A stretch of DNA of 43,118 bases from Gammaproteobacteria bacterium (GCA_023380515.1 JAMCRH010000312.1:1-43118), one strand, 5' to 3'. Positions 16,308 to 25,184 are shown, counted from the first letter of the stretch. Numbers and translations are program-made. The notes: generated from the letters alone by a model not told the origin.

Positions 16308-16870
16308 ACGATAAAGTGTTTGGAAATATGGCGGAACGTGTCGGTACCGGCACGTTCTAGCCATTCAAACACCACCATTTCATAACTGACCACATGCGCA
16401 CCAGCGGCTTGCATACGTTGCAGGGCAAGTGCTTTGTCACCATCATTGCGCGAGCCAACGGCATCGGCAACCACATACACCGTATATTCGGCCTCGAGCA
16501 GATCAAGCACGGTTTGCAAGACGCAGACATGGGTTTCAGTGCCACAAACCACGACCTGATTACGCTTGAGCTCCTCAAGAGCAAGCGGCAAGTGCTCTTC
16601 GCGCATGGCACTGAAATGAATCTTCTCAATGACCTTGGCGTGGGTCAAATGCTCCTTTAAGCTCGCGGCTGTATGGCCGAGGCCTTGTGGATACTGTTCG
16701 GTAATCAGGGCGGGAATTTCGAGTAAATGACTCACTTGGGCAAGTTTTTCGCTGTTCGCGACAATGCTGTCGGCATGGGCGATTGCTGGGCGCAAACGCT
16801 CTTGGATATCAATAACAAGCAACACTGACTCGAGGCGATTTAACGCATCAGCAGAACGATAGTCGAACAT
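16304..16870 (-). CDS. Isochorismatase family cysteine hydrolase
   Basis: 188 residues from the ATG at 16870, which has an excellent GAGGAGG ribosome-binding site; a longer in-frame start at 16960 would lie inside flgN and lacks one. It is an isochorismatase-like fold with the catalytic triad visible: Asp in LLVIDIQERL, Lys in VIEKIHFSAM, and Cys in GTETHVCVLQTVLDL. It resembles the YcaC/nicotinamidase-like branch, whose substrates are mostly unknown. It starts 10 bp after flgN and reads in the same direction, so it is probably the third gene of the flgM-flgN transcript. A link to motility is not evident. Confidence 0.88.
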   Translation of the reverse strand: MFDYRSADALNRLESVLLVIDIQERLRPAIAHADSIVANSEKLAQVSHLLEIPALITEQYPQGLGHTAASLKEHLTHAKVIEKIHFSAMREEHLPLALEELKRNQVVVCGTETHVCVLQTVLDLLEAEYTVYVVADAVGSRNDGDKALALQRMQAAGAHVVSYEMVVFEWLERAGTDTFRHISKHFIV

Positions 16871-16880
16871 GCAAACCTCC

Positions 16881-17348
16881 TCAGGCCTTTGAATTAATTC
16901 GCGAGCCTCCAGATGTGGATTTGCCGTCAGCACCGTAAAGCGGCGTGCCGGCTGCCTCACGAATAATATTGAGCATTTGTTGGTTATGTTGCAAGCGATG
17001 TTGGATTAATTCGCCGTTGAGTTGATTTTGCCGGCTCACCTCACGCGCGAGTTCCAGAACTTGCTGCCAGACGTCGCTGCAGCCAGCAATTTGTGCAAGC
17101 TTTGCAGCACCTTCGCGACTTTCGCCGAGGCCTTGGCCAGTTTGCAGAGTGCGCCGTTGCTGTTCGTTTTCTTGCAGAGCCGCAAAATGTTCAGCTTTGG
17201 CTTTCGCAATAGTTTCTAGCGCTTTGCCGTCGATAGAACCAACACCAAGCAGTTCCTGCTCTTGATTAAGCAAGTCGGTGAGTTGCTGCAAACGCGCGTG
17301 TTGGCTGCTGAGGAATTGATTTAGGCGTTGAGATAATGCTGTGCTCAC
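16881..17348 (-). CDS. flgN: Flagellar export chaperone FlgN
   Basis: 155 residues, almost entirely helical with heptad-like Leu/Gln spacing, as in FlgN. FlgN binds the C-termini of the hook-filament junction proteins FlgK and FlgL in the cytoplasm and delivers them to the export gate. Sequence conservation in this family is low, so the call leans on its place directly after flgM and on its length. The C-terminal 25 residues (GADGKSTSGGSRINSKA) look unstructured. Confidence 0.85.
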   Translation of the reverse strand: MSTALSQRLNQFLSSQHARLQQLTDLLNQEQELLGVGSIDGKALETIAKAKAEHFAALQENEQQRRTLQTGQGLGESREGAAKLAQIAGCSDVWQQVLELAREVSRQNQLNGELIQHRLQHNQQMLNIIREAAGTPLYGADGKSTSGGSRINSKA

Positions 17349-17456
17349 TCTATTTTCCTTATCGCTAAGACCCTAGTGACAATAACCGAAAGAGCCGAAC
17401 AGTGAATTTGGATACCGAGTGAGCGAGGTAAAGGCCGCAATGATTTGCGACCTTGA

Positions 17457-17735
17457 TTAGCTTTGTGATTTCAGTAGATCTTGCACGCTAGCAATTAAGC
17501 CGTCGGCAATTTTGTCTACGTTAATATCGAGCTTACCGTCACGAATTGCTTCGCGCAACTCCGCCACTCGGGCCATATCAATGTCTTGGCTCGTGTCTTG
17601 TGTGGTTTGACTAAAATGCGTCACCGCCGCCGGTGAGGAAACAGGTTCAGAGCCTGCTGACTTCTGAACTTTGCTGCCTTTATTCGGTTCCGTTTGTGAA
17701 CTCGGAGGTAACGGCTGTGTACCATTAATTTTCAA
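17457..17735 (-). CDS. flgM: Anti-sigma-28 factor FlgM
   Basis: 92 residues, the usual size. The N-terminal half is disordered and Ser/Thr/Pro-rich; the C-terminal sigma-28-binding part is seen in ARVAELREAIRDGKLDINVDKIADGLI (residues about 55-81). FlgM holds FliA inactive until the hook is finished and FlgM is exported. A near-perfect sigma-28 promoter lies upstream, giving the expected autoregulatory loop. flgN follows after 108 bp. Confidence 0.93.
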   Translation of the reverse strand: MKINGTQPLPPSSQTEPNKGSKVQKSAGSEPVSSPAAVTHFSQTTQDTSQDIDMARVAELREAIRDGKLDINVDKIADGLIASVQDLLKSQS

Positions 17736-17772
17736 GGTAGACCCCTTAGCTATTCGTGCTATCTATCGTTCT

Positions 17773-17789
17773 ACATGCGCTTCGCATGT
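17773..17789 (-). promoter_or_regulatory. Hairpin in the flgM leader
   Basis: A perfect 7-bp stem, ACATGCG/CGCATGT, with a 3-base loop lies between the sigma-28 promoter and the flgM start codon. It would fold in the 5' leader of flgM mRNA. It has no T-run and is too far from the start codon to cover it. Confidence 0.5.
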
Positions 17790-17803
17790 GCTGCATACCG
17801 AAT

Positions 17804-17830
17804 TTATCGGCACGAATCAGCGAAACTTTA
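17804..17830 (-). promoter_or_regulatory. Sigma-28 promoter of flgM
   Basis: Read on the minus strand: TAAA (17830-17827), then 15 bp, then GCCGATAA (17811-17804). This matches the FliA consensus TAAA-N15-GCCGATAA exactly. Confidence 0.93.
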
Positions 17831-17889
17831 GCGAAACATGACAGCAATTATACGGTCAAGTGGTGAAAAAAGCAGCTTTTACGCTTTCC

Positions 17890-18624
17890 TTACAATTGCA
17901 CGCGCGCTTGTCCTGGTCCCGTCACTCGCGCATGAATGATTTCACGCTGTCCCACACGAATTCGAATCGATTCTCCAATGGCGCCATTTTCAAGCGCTTC
18001 GCCTTCGCGGGAAACAGAAAAACCGTTACCCTCTGCTCGAATTACGACAATCTGCCCACGCTGAATGACCGGTGGTTGGTGCACCATGTGACTTTGCATG
18101 GGCTGGCCACTGCGAATCTGACGCCGACTGACCTGACCAATAAGCTCGCTCACCGCATAGACGCTTTGTTGTGAGGCTCGGGATAAATCCATCTGCTCAG
18201 TGGTGAGCAATTCTGCTGTAATTAACTGGCCGGTGGCGATGTCTTGGCGAGCAACGACAACCTCACCAATCAATTCAATATTCGCTTGCAAATAACGCAC
18301 GAGCTGCGGGTTCTCCGCACAGGTTGCGGCCACAGAAACCCGGCCAAGGAAACGTTGCTGGCGGTTCGGCAATGAAAGCTGCGGATTATCACAGGGCAGG
18401 CCTGCAGGCGGCAACGTCATGCTAACCGTGGCTTGTGAATAAGGAGGCACCAAAGTCGTCGTGCGTTCGGCAGTGGCAAGTTCTTGCAATAAGAATTCTT
18501 GCACTGCGAGTTCTAATTGCGCGTGGGTGTCATTGGCGTGAGCAACAGGCACAAGCAAACTCGGCAAGCCCACAACGAGCACCGAAAGCAGCCAAGCTGT
18601 TACGCCAAAAACGTTATTAATCAT
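17890..18624 (-). CDS. flgA: P-ring assembly chaperone FlgA
   Basis: 244 residues with an N-terminal signal peptide (cleavage near VAHA-NDT, about residue 30), so it is periplasmic. The C-terminal half is the SAF/FlgA domain (VARQDIATGQLITAELL and onward), with the conserved end ENGAIGESIRIRVG. FlgA helps FlgI polymerise around the rod into the P-ring. It is divergent from flgB, and its stop lies upstream of the flgM promoter, so flgM can be read from both flgA and its own promoter. A -10-like TATAAT lies upstream at 18699-18694 without a clear -35. Confidence 0.9.
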   Translation of the reverse strand: MINNVFGVTAWLLSVLVVGLPSLLVPVAHANDTHAQLELAVQEFLLQELATAERTTTLVPPYSQATVSMTLPPAGLPCDNPQLSLPNRQQRFLGRVSVAATCAENPQLVRYLQANIELIGEVVVARQDIATGQLITAELLTTEQMDLSRASQQSVYAVSELIGQVSRRQIRSGQPMQSHMVHQPPVIQRGQIVVIRAEGNGFSVSREGEALENGAIGESIRIRVGQREIIHARVTGPGQARVQL

Positions 18625-18759
18625 GCGCTTAGAATTCCGGTCACGGTCCCTAATGCTGTGCTGCGGTGTGTCGGCAGCGTGAATATGGCGAGCATTATAC
18701 GGTGTTGTGGTGGTGGCAAAGGCGAGAAATAAGGTGAAAAAAGTGGCTTTTTTGAGCCA

Positions 18760-18786
18760 TTGACTTTACTCGCCTGCAGTTAATCT
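18760..18786 (+). promoter_or_regulatory. Possible promoter of the flgB operon
   Basis: TTGACT (18760-18765) and TAATCT (18781-18786) have a 15-bp spacer, shorter than ideal. Related polar systems use sigma-54 here, but I find no GG-N10-GC element in the right place. TGGCT/AGCCA (18744-18759) forms a small hairpin just upstream. Confidence 0.35.
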
Positions 18787-18814
18787 TCACGGTGCGAAAT
18801 CCCCCTTGCAAGAG

Positions 18815-18833
18815 TTGGTTAAAAAATAACCAA
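18815..18833 (+). promoter_or_regulatory. Perfect inverted repeat in the flgB leader
   Basis: TTGGTTA, five A, TAACCAA: a perfect 7-bp inverted repeat 38 bp before the flgB start. It could be an operator or an mRNA hairpin near the translation start. Confidence 0.5.
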
Positions 18834-18871
18834 GCAAGCGATGGGACGAACAACAACTGAGAGGCATCGAG

Positions 18872-19282
18872 ATGATCGATAAGTTAACAGGCACTTTGCA
18901 CTTCCATCAGGAAGCTTTGAATTTGCGGCATGAACGTCAGCAGGTGTTGGCCAACAACATTGCTAACGCCGACACGCCAAACTTTAAAGCGCGCGATTTT
19001 GACTTCCGCAGTGAATTGGAGCGGGCAGTGCAGCAAGGCCGCAATACGACGGGTACCGGCCTTGCGACGACGCAAAAAGGTCATATCCAAGGTGGTAAAC
19101 CACAGTTTACCGTCGACAACTTGCAGTACCGTAACCCGCATCAAGCGCGAATGGACGGCAATACGGTCGACATGGATATGGAGCGCAGTCGTTTTCTCGA
19201 CAACTCGGTGCGTTATCAAGCAAGCCTGCAATTTATTGATGGTCGTATTAAAGGCCTGCGAACTGCAATGCAGTCAGAATAA
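18872..19282 (+). CDS. flgB: Flagellar proximal rod protein FlgB
   Basis: 136 residues, normal length. The conserved N-terminal rod motif is seen in [24 protein letters not shown] (residues about 22-45), and the C-terminal helix ends in [15 protein letters not shown]. It builds the proximal rod in the periplasm after export through the flagellar gate. It is the first gene of flgBCDEFGHIJ. Related polar operons carry cheV and cheR between flgA and flgB; here there are none. Confidence 0.95.
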   Translation: MIDKLTGTLHFHQEALNLRHERQQVLANNIANADTPNFKARDFDFRSELERAVQQGRNTTGTGLATTQKGHIQGGKPQFTVDNLQYRNPHQARMDGNTVDMDMERSRFLDNSVRYQASLQFIDGRIKGLRTAMQSE

Positions 19283-19296
19283 CCGGAGCAAAAGCC

Positions 19297-19713
19297 ATGA
19301 GTATGTTCTCGATTTTTGATATTTCGGCCTCAGCATTGACTGCCCAGTCGCAGCGCATGAATGTGTCGGCCAGTAACCTTGCGAACGCGGACAGCGTCGC
19401 CGGCCCTGACGGTCAGCCCTATCGCGCCAAACAGGTCATTTTTGAAAGCCGCCTACAAGACGCGCAAAACTCGCGTAACGGTGTCGCTGGTGTGCAAGTA
19501 CGCGAAGTGGTGGAAGACCAATCGCCATTGCGGATGGAGTATCGCCCAGGGCATCCGTTAGCCAATGAAGACGGCTACGTCGCCATGCCCAACGTCGACC
19601 CAGTTGCGGAAATGGTCAATATGATTTCGGCATCGCGCTCTTATCAGGCCAACGTTGAAGTCATGAACACCACCAAACAGTTGCTTAGCCGCACACTGAC
19701 GATTGGAGAATAA
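19297..19713 (+). CDS. flgC: Flagellar proximal rod protein FlgC
   Basis: 138 residues. N-terminal rod motif ([29 protein letters not shown]) and the C-terminal conserved stretch [23 protein letters not shown] identify FlgC. It is part of the proximal rod. It lies 14 bp after flgB, with GGAG before the ATG. Confidence 0.95.
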   Translation: MSMFSIFDISASALTAQSQRMNVSASNLANADSVAGPDGQPYRAKQVIFESRLQDAQNSRNGVAGVQVREVVEDQSPLRMEYRPGHPLANEDGYVAMPNVDPVAEMVNMISASRSYQANVEVMNTTKQLLSRTLTIGE

Positions 19714-19717
19714 GACC

Positions 19718-20389
19718 ATGTTGAACCAAATTGATACGTCGGTTTTACAGAACGTCAACGGCCAGCAAACACGCCGTAGCTCTGAAGCTGATGATTTGCA
19801 CAAGAACTTCATGACCTTGTTGACGACACAACTGCGCAATCAAGATCCATTGAATCCAATGGAAAACGCCGAAATGACCTCGCAGTTGGCGCAAATTAAT
19901 ACCGTCAGCGGGATCGAAAAACTCAACGACACGATGGACGTAATTAACCGTCAAATCGAGTCGGATCGCTTTATGCAAGCGTCCTCACTCATCGGTAAAG
20001 CGGTACTCGTACCGGGTGACAAACTGCTGATGGGTGACGAGGGTAACCCAACACCGATCGCGTTTGATTTAGCTGAGCCTGCGAGTGAGGTCAAAGTGCG
20101 CATTCTCGATCTGAACGGCAATGTGGTGCGTGAATTCAACGCCGGAGCGACGGGTTCAGGTCTGCAAACAATAGGTTGGGACGGCAAGCTCTCAGATGGT
20201 ACGCGTGCACCTGCAGGGGCATACCGGTTTGCCGTAACAGCGACCAATGATGGCCGTGCAATTAATTATGAATCGCTGAATTATGCCGAAGTCATGGCGG
20301 TCAGCAAGGGCCACCCAGACGGTCTCCGTCTTGATTTGGGTGGAATTTTTGAACCAGTTCGTCTGCAAGATATACGTCAGGTCGTCTGA
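19718..20389 (+). CDS. flgD: Hook cap and assembly protein FlgD
   Basis: 223 residues from the ATG at 19718, chosen over an in-frame TTG at 19703 because GGAGA lies 8 bp before it. The conserved N-terminal export region is NFMTLLTTQLRNQDPLNPMENAEMTSQLAQ (about 26-55), followed by Tudor/FnIII-like FlgD domains with SDGTRAPAGAYRF near 167. It caps the growing hook and guides FlgE polymerisation. A perfect hairpin lies directly after the stop. Confidence 0.95.
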   Translation: MLNQIDTSVLQNVNGQQTRRSSEADDLHKNFMTLLTTQLRNQDPLNPMENAEMTSQLAQINTVSGIEKLNDTMDVINRQIESDRFMQASSLIGKAVLVPGDKLLMGDEGNPTPIAFDLAEPASEVKVRILDLNGNVVREFNAGATGSGLQTIGWDGKLSDGTRAPAGAYRFAVTATNDGRAINYESLNYAEVMAVSKGHPDGLRLDLGGIFEPVRLQDIRQVV

Positions 20390-20391
20390 CG

Positions 20392-20422
20392 GGCAACCGT
20401 CTGAGTACCCCAAGCGGTTGCC
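20392..20422 (+). promoter_or_regulatory. Intercistronic hairpin between flgD and flgE
   Basis: GGCAACCG (20392-20399) pairs perfectly with CGGTTGCC (20415-20422). No T-run follows, so it is unlikely to terminate transcription; it may stabilise or process the mRNA at the flgE boundary. Confidence 0.65.
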
Positions 20423-20459
20423 TGACGGATCGTGATCAAAACAATTAAAGGAGCTCATT

Positions 20460-21692
20460 ATGAGTTTTTCACAAGCATTAAGCGGTTTACGAGTTTCCGC
20501 AGAAAGCCTGAACGTGGTCAGTAACAACATAGCCAACGCCCGTACAGTCGGTTTTAAGTCAACCGGTATTCGGTTTGCTGATGTTTACTCGGACAGCCGC
20601 GTGGGTTTAGGTGTTCGAGTGGGTGGTTTGGTGCAAAACTTCAATGCCGGTAACCAAGAAACTACCAACCGCAACCTCGACTTAGCGATTAACGGTAACG
20701 GTTTCTTCCGTCTTATTCAGAACGACCAAACCGTGTTTTCGCGCAATGGTCAGTTTAGTTTGACCAAAGACGGCTTTATTGAAAACGCCCAAGGCGCGCG
20801 CTTAACCGGTTATAACCGTGGCACCGCCCAAGGTACCGCACCTGAAGCGATTCGTATCCCAGCTGACGGTATTAGTGCTCAGCGCACAAACAACGTTGAT
20901 GCGTCGTTTAACCTTGATTCACGAGCAGAAGCAATTGCTGCAACCGGCGCTGGCAACCAAACCTTTAGCCCTGACGATCCAAATAGCTACTCATATGTCA
21001 GCAACGTGTCGGTTTATGACTCATTAGGTACGCGTCATGACGTGCGTATGTTCTTCTTCAAGCATGATGATAACGAGTGGTCAGTTGGCTTCTTAACCGA
21101 CCAAGACCAGCCGTTAGACCCAAATGCGATTCCTGTGCAGTACGACGTGGCAACACAGCCAGTGGAATTTGCTGCTGACGGGACCATTGTGGTGCCTGAT
21201 AACGGCGTTGGCATTGCTTACAATTTCGACCCGCAAAATGGTGCTGACCCAGTGAATTTCGCGCTGAATCTGACTGGAACCACCCAGTTTGCGAATAACT
21301 TTGAAGTTGCGGCTTTGGCGCAAGACGGTTACACCTCGGGCTCGCTGTTACGTTTGAGTGTCAACGAACAAGGCCAAATCGTCGGTACCTATAACAATGA
21401 CCAACAACAAGTGCTTGGTACGTTAGCGCTGGCGACCTTCCGCAATAACGAAGGTTTACGAGCGATTGGTAACAACGTTTGGGTTGAAACCGGCAATTCA
21501 GGTGCGCCTATTGTTGGTGTACCAGGGGAAGCTCAGTTTGGTCAGATCGCGTCAGGTGTTGTTGAAGCGTCGAACGTTGACCTCAACCAAGAGCTGGTCG
21601 ACTTGATTATCGCTCAGCGTAACTATCAGGCGAATGCGCAAAGTATCCGTACTCAGGACGAAGTCCTGCAGACCACGGTGAACTTACGCTAA
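20460..21692 (+). CDS. flgE: Flagellar hook protein FlgE
   Basis: 410 residues, usual for gammaproteobacteria. It begins SFSQALSGLRVSAESLNVVSNNIANARTVGFK and ends SNVDLNQELVDLIIAQRNYQANAQSIRTQDEVLQ, the paired terminal coils of hook proteins. It polymerises into the hook outside the cell. A strong AAAGGAGCT ribosome-binding site precedes the ATG. Hairpins flank the gene on both sides (20392-20422 and 21715-21739). Confidence 0.95.
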   Translation: MSFSQALSGLRVSAESLNVVSNNIANARTVGFKSTGIRFADVYSDSRVGLGVRVGGLVQNFNAGNQETTNRNLDLAINGNGFFRLIQNDQTVFSRNGQFSLTKDGFIENAQGARLTGYNRGTAQGTAPEAIRIPADGISAQRTNNVDASFNLDSRAEAIAATGAGNQTFSPDDPNSYSYVSNVSVYDSLGTRHDVRMFFFKHDDNEWSVGFLTDQDQPLDPNAIPVQYDVATQPVEFAADGTIVVPDNGVGIAYNFDPQNGADPVNFALNLTGTTQFANNFEVAALAQDGYTSGSLLRLSVNEQGQIVGTYNNDQQQVLGTLALATFRNNEGLRAIGNNVWVETGNSGAPIVGVPGEAQFGQIASGVVEASNVDLNQELVDLIIAQRNYQANAQSIRTQDEVLQTTVNLR

Positions 21693-21714
21693 TTATAAGT
21701 AATAAAACAGCCTA

Positions 21715-21739
21715 GGCACCCGGTGTGATACCGAGTGCC
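21715..21739 (+). promoter_or_regulatory. Intercistronic hairpin between flgE and flgF
   Basis: GGCACCCGG (21715-21723) pairs with CCGAGTGCC (21731-21739) with one mismatch and a 7-base loop. No T-run follows, so transcription into flgF can continue. Such a stem could protect the flgE message from 3' decay. Confidence 0.55.
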
Positions 21740-21767
21740 GAAGCTCTGAATACTGCAGGAGCAAACC

Positions 21768-22508
21768 ATGGATGCAATGATTTACACCGCAATGAACGGG
21801 GCTCGTAATACGCTCGATAAACAGAGCAGCATTACCCACAATCTTGCGAATGTGAACACCAGTGGCTTTCGTCAACAGCTTGATGCGACGCGTACCGTCT
21901 ACATTGACGGCCAAGGCACGTTAGCGACGCGAGCAACCTCGGTGGCAACCACACCGAGCTTTGACAGCACGGCTGGGCCGGTTAACCAAACCGGACGGCC
22001 ACTGGACATTGCTATTCGTGGTGAAGGCTGGCTTGCTGTGCAAGCGCCTGACGGCAGCGAAACTTATACCCGCCGTGGTGATCTGAGCATCGACGAAAAT
22101 GGCGTCTTAAATAGTAACGGTCGCCCAGTAATGGGTGACGGTGGTCCGATTATCGTACCGCTTGGCGCTGAATTAACGATTGGTGACGACGGGACGATTA
22201 CTGCTCGTGGCCAAGGCCAGAACGCGAATGAAGTGGCGGAAATTGACCGCTTGAAGCTCGTTCAAGCAGCCCCCGGTCAGTTGACTCGTGGCGAAGACGG
22301 TCTATTTCGGAGCGTCACCGGTGCGCCGTTCGCCGCTAGCGAGACGGTACGCGTGGTGAGTGGGGCATTAGAGGGCAGTAATGTCAGCTCTGTTGAAGCT
22401 ATGGTGGCCATGATTAGTAATCAACGGATGTTCGATATGCAGATGAAGGTGGTTACGACTGCCGACGAAAATGCTCAACGTGCCAACAGTTTATTGTCGA
22501 TGTCGTAA
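21768..22508 (+). CDS. flgF: Flagellar proximal rod protein FlgF
   Basis: 246 residues. N-terminal motif LDKQSSITHNLANVNTSGFRQQL, the hook/rod family segment RPLDIAIRGEGWLAVQ and the C-terminal VEAMVAMISNQRMFDMQMKVV place it as FlgF, the rod component joining proximal and distal rod. GGAGCAAACC precedes the ATG. Confidence 0.95.
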   Translation: MDAMIYTAMNGARNTLDKQSSITHNLANVNTSGFRQQLDATRTVYIDGQGTLATRATSVATTPSFDSTAGPVNQTGRPLDIAIRGEGWLAVQAPDGSETYTRRGDLSIDENGVLNSNGRPVMGDGGPIIVPLGAELTIGDDGTITARGQGQNANEVAEIDRLKLVQAAPGQLTRGEDGLFRSVTGAPFAASETVRVVSGALEGSNVSSVEAMVAMISNQRMFDMQMKVVTTADENAQRANSLLSMS

Positions 22509-22535
22509 GCAGCACGACATTGCGGAGAAAAGCAG

Positions 22536-23318
22536 ATGATTAAGTCACTATGGACCGGTAAAACCGGCTTAGAAGCACAACAGTTCCAAATGGATGTGAT
22601 TACCAACAACCTTGCCAACGTGAATACCACCGGCTTTAAACGTTCGCGCGCGGTTTTCGAAGATCTGTTGTATCAGAATTTACGGCAGCCAGGTGCGATG
22701 AATAATGCCCAAGATCGCCTGCCTTCAGGCTTGCAGCTGGGTACGGGTGTTCGGGCGGTGGCCACTGAACGCTTGCACACGCAAGGCAACTTGATTAACA
22801 CAGAAAACTCACGCGATATCGCGATTAACGGCAAAGGCTTTTTCCAAGTCTTAATGCCTGACGGCAACCTTGCCTACACTCGCGACGGTAGCTTCCAACT
22901 CGACCAAAACGGTCAACTTGTTACCGCGAACGGTTATCCGATTGAACCGGGTATTTTCCTACCTGCGAACGCCATGAGCGTGACAATTGGCGAAGACGGT
23001 ATTGTGTCGGTGACAACCCCAGGAAACAACCAAGACCAACAAGTGGGTCAAATTACGTTGGCGCACTTTATTAACCCAGCCGGACTTGAAAGTATTGGCG
23101 GCAACCTCTATCGCGAAACCGCGTCATCGGGGGTACCAGAAGAACAGATTCCGGGAAACAACGGTGTTGGTCGTTTAATGCAAGGTTTTGTTGAAAACTC
23201 GAACGTGAACGTTGTGGAAGAGATGGTCAATATGATTCAAACCCAACGCGCATACGAAATTAACAGCCGTGGTATTCGTACCAGCGACGAAATGCTGGCG
23301 CGTTTAACTCAATTGTAA
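22536..23318 (+). CDS. flgG: Flagellar distal rod protein FlgG
   Basis: 260 residues, the standard size. The starting motif [41 protein letters not shown] and the end [28 protein letters not shown] are very conserved in FlgG, the distal rod subunit. GGAGAAAAGCAG precedes the ATG. The last bases of the gene are the start of a degenerate 12-bp tandem repeat. Confidence 0.96.
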   Translation: MIKSLWTGKTGLEAQQFQMDVITNNLANVNTTGFKRSRAVFEDLLYQNLRQPGAMNNAQDRLPSGLQLGTGVRAVATERLHTQGNLINTENSRDIAINGKGFFQVLMPDGNLAYTRDGSFQLDQNGQLVTANGYPIEPGIFLPANAMSVTIGEDGIVSVTTPGNNQDQQVGQITLAHFINPAGLESIGGNLYRETASSGVPEEQIPGNNGVGRLMQGFVENSNVNVVEEMVNMIQTQRAYEINSRGIRTSDEMLARLTQL

Positions 23319-23359
23319 TGACAATTGTAATGCCAGTTGCAAAGACTACTGTAACGACG
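23312..23359. repeat. Degenerate 12-bp tandem repeat over the flgG stop
   Basis: Four units: AATTGTAATGAC, AATTGTAATGCC, AGTTGCAAAGAC, TACTGTAACGAC. The flgG stop (23316-23318) lies in the first unit, and TAA or a close variant recurs in each of the others. The first two units differ at one base. Confidence 0.75.
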
Positions 23360-23391
23360 TGAAAACATTTAAGGTGAGTGAGGGCAAGAAC

Positions 23392-24069
23392 ATGAACAAT
23401 TCAAAGCTTATGCAGGCGGGCCTGTGCCTTGTTGCTGTTGCTTTTCTGGCGGCATGCTCCTCACCGCCAAAACCACGTGTGGTGTCTGAGCCTGAGCCGA
23501 TGATGTATCCGGAGCGGGTCGAAATGGTTGCTAATGGCTCGATATTCCAGCCCCAACGTGGTTACGCACCTTTGTTTGAAGACCGCCGGCCACGCATGAC
23601 GGGTGACATTATTACCATTTTGCTGGAAGAACAGGTGAGTGCTTCGAAAAGTTCGCAAACATCCGCGAGCCGAAGCAGCTCGATGTCTGCAGATTTAGCG
23701 AATTTGCCCGATGTTCTCGACCGTTTGGCAGAGCTTGGCTTTAACGTCGGCACCGACAATAGCTTCCTTGGTCAAGGCGCAGCAAGTGCGAATAACCGTT
23801 TCCAAGGGACGATTACCGTTTCGGTCTTAGAGATTCTACCCAATGGTAACCTGCGCGTGCGTGGTGAAAAACACATTGCGATTAACCAGGGTGCCGAGTA
23901 CATCCGGTTTTCTGGCGTGGTAAACCCACGTGCGATTACCGCACAAAACACGGTGTTGTCGACGCAAGTCGCTGACGCGCGCATTGAATACATCGGTGAC
24001 GGCTATGTGCATGACGCCCAACGCATGGGTTGGATGCAACGTTTCTTTAATTGGGCGAGCCCGCTGTAG
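23392..24069 (+). CDS. flgH: Flagellar L-ring lipoprotein FlgH
   Basis: 225 residues from the ATG at 23392, which gives a clean lipoprotein signal ending in lipobox LAAC (Cys22); a longer in-frame GTG start at 23359 would lie in the repeat. The L-ring signature is [29 protein letters not shown] (about 74-102) and the C-terminus [26 protein letters not shown]. It forms the outer-membrane L-ring bushing. Confidence 0.95.
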   Translation: MNNSKLMQAGLCLVAVAFLAACSSPPKPRVVSEPEPMMYPERVEMVANGSIFQPQRGYAPLFEDRRPRMTGDIITILLEEQVSASKSSQTSASRSSSMSADLANLPDVLDRLAELGFNVGTDNSFLGQGAASANNRFQGTITVSVLEILPNGNLRVRGEKHIAINQGAEYIRFSGVVNPRAITAQNTVLSTQVADARIEYIGDGYVHDAQRMGWMQRFFNWASPL

Positions 24070-24077
24070 GAGTTTCT

Positions 24078-25184
24078 ATGAAACACATTCTAATCAAAGT
24101 GATTGCAGCGTTGGTATTAGCAACTCTTACCTTTAGTGCCCAAGCTGAAAAGATTCGTGACCTTGCTGACTTTGCTGGTGTGCGTGACAACGTGCTAGTC
24201 GGCTATGGCTTAGTTGTCGGCCTTGATGGTACGGGTGACCAAACCACCCAAGCGCCGTTTACCGGTCAAAGTTTGAGCAACATGTTGTCGCAGCTTGGTG
24301 TCACGGTTCCACCTGGAACAAATATGCAGTTGCGTAATGTCGCAGCAGTAATGGTTACCGCTGACTTACCGCCGTTTTCGCGTGCAGGTCAACGTCTTGA
24401 TATCACTGTGTCGTCAGTAGGTAACGCACGTAGTTTGCGTGGCGGCACGTTACTGATGACGCCTTTGCGCGGAGCCGACGGGGAAATTTATGCCTTGGCT
24501 CAAGGTAACCTACTGATCAGTGGCGCCAGTGCTGAAGCTGCAGGTAGCTCGCAAGTGATTAACCACCAATCGGCTGGTCGCATCGCCGGTGGTGCAATTG
24601 TTGAACGTGAAGTTCCACTGGTCATGGGCGGCAATCAAGGTGAGCTCGAATTACAGTTAAAAACCAACGACTTCTCGACGGTTGAACGCGTTGTGCAACG
24701 TATTAACGAAGAGTTCGGGTTATTTGTTGCCTCAGCGGTCGACGGTCGCACCATTCGTTTATTTGGTCCAAACGATGCCAATGAGCGCGTGAGCTTTATG
24801 GCTCGAATCGAACAAATTGAAATTGATACACCGGAAGGCCCAGCGCGGGTTGTCTTAAATTCGCGAACCGGCTCTATTGTGTTGAACGGTCAGGTTCGCT
24901 TGCGCCAAGCGGCGATTGCCCATGGTAATTTGTCGATTGCGATTCAATCGCGCCAACAAGCGAGCCAGCCTGGCGCTTTGAGCCGTGGCCGCACGGTGAT
25001 TACCGAACAAGCTGAGATTGATATTCAACAAGACGACGGCACTTTAAATATCGTTGAAGGTGCGGACTTGATGGAAGTCGTCAATGCCTTGAACGCACTG
25101 GGTGCGACACCAGCAGATTTAATGGCAATTCTTGAAGCCTTGAAAGCGTCCGGTTCATTGCGGGCAAGTTTGGAGATTATCTAA
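24078..25184 (+). CDS. flgI: Flagellar P-ring protein FlgI
   Basis: 368 residues from the ATG at 24078 (eight bases after the flgH stop, with GTAGGAG as ribosome-binding site). It has a Sec signal peptide (cleavage near AQA-EKI, residue 23). FlgI signatures include VRDNVLVGYGLVVGLDGTGDQT and LRNVAAVMVTADLPPFSRAGQRLD. It polymerises in the periplasm into the P-ring. The TAATG junction overlaps flgJ by one base. Confidence 0.96.
   Translation: MKHILIKVIAALVLATLTFSAQAEKIRDLADFAGVRDNVLVGYGLVVGLDGTGDQTTQAPFTGQSLSNMLSQLGVTVPPGTNMQLRNVAAVMVTADLPPFSRAGQRLDITVSSVGNARSLRGGTLLMTPLRGADGEIYALAQGNLLISGASAEAAGSSQVINHQSAGRIAGGAIVEREVPLVMGGNQGELELQLKTNDFSTVERVVQRINEEFGLFVASAVDGRTIRLFGPNDANERVSFMARIEQIEIDTPEGPARVVLNSRTGSIVLNGQVRLRQAAIAHGNLSIAIQSRQQASQPGALSRGRTVITEQAEIDIQQDDGTLNIVEGADLMEVVNALNALGATPADLMAILEALKASGSLRASLEII

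Noticed and set aside
16871..16960. Longer start of the isochorismatase-type protein
   Set aside because: It lies inside flgN and has no ribosome-binding site, while GAGGAGG stands before the ATG at 16870.
18785..18812. Sigma-54 promoter before flgB around CCCCCTTGCA
   Set aside because: The base pair 10 bp before the GC is GA, not GG, and the -24 box is absent.
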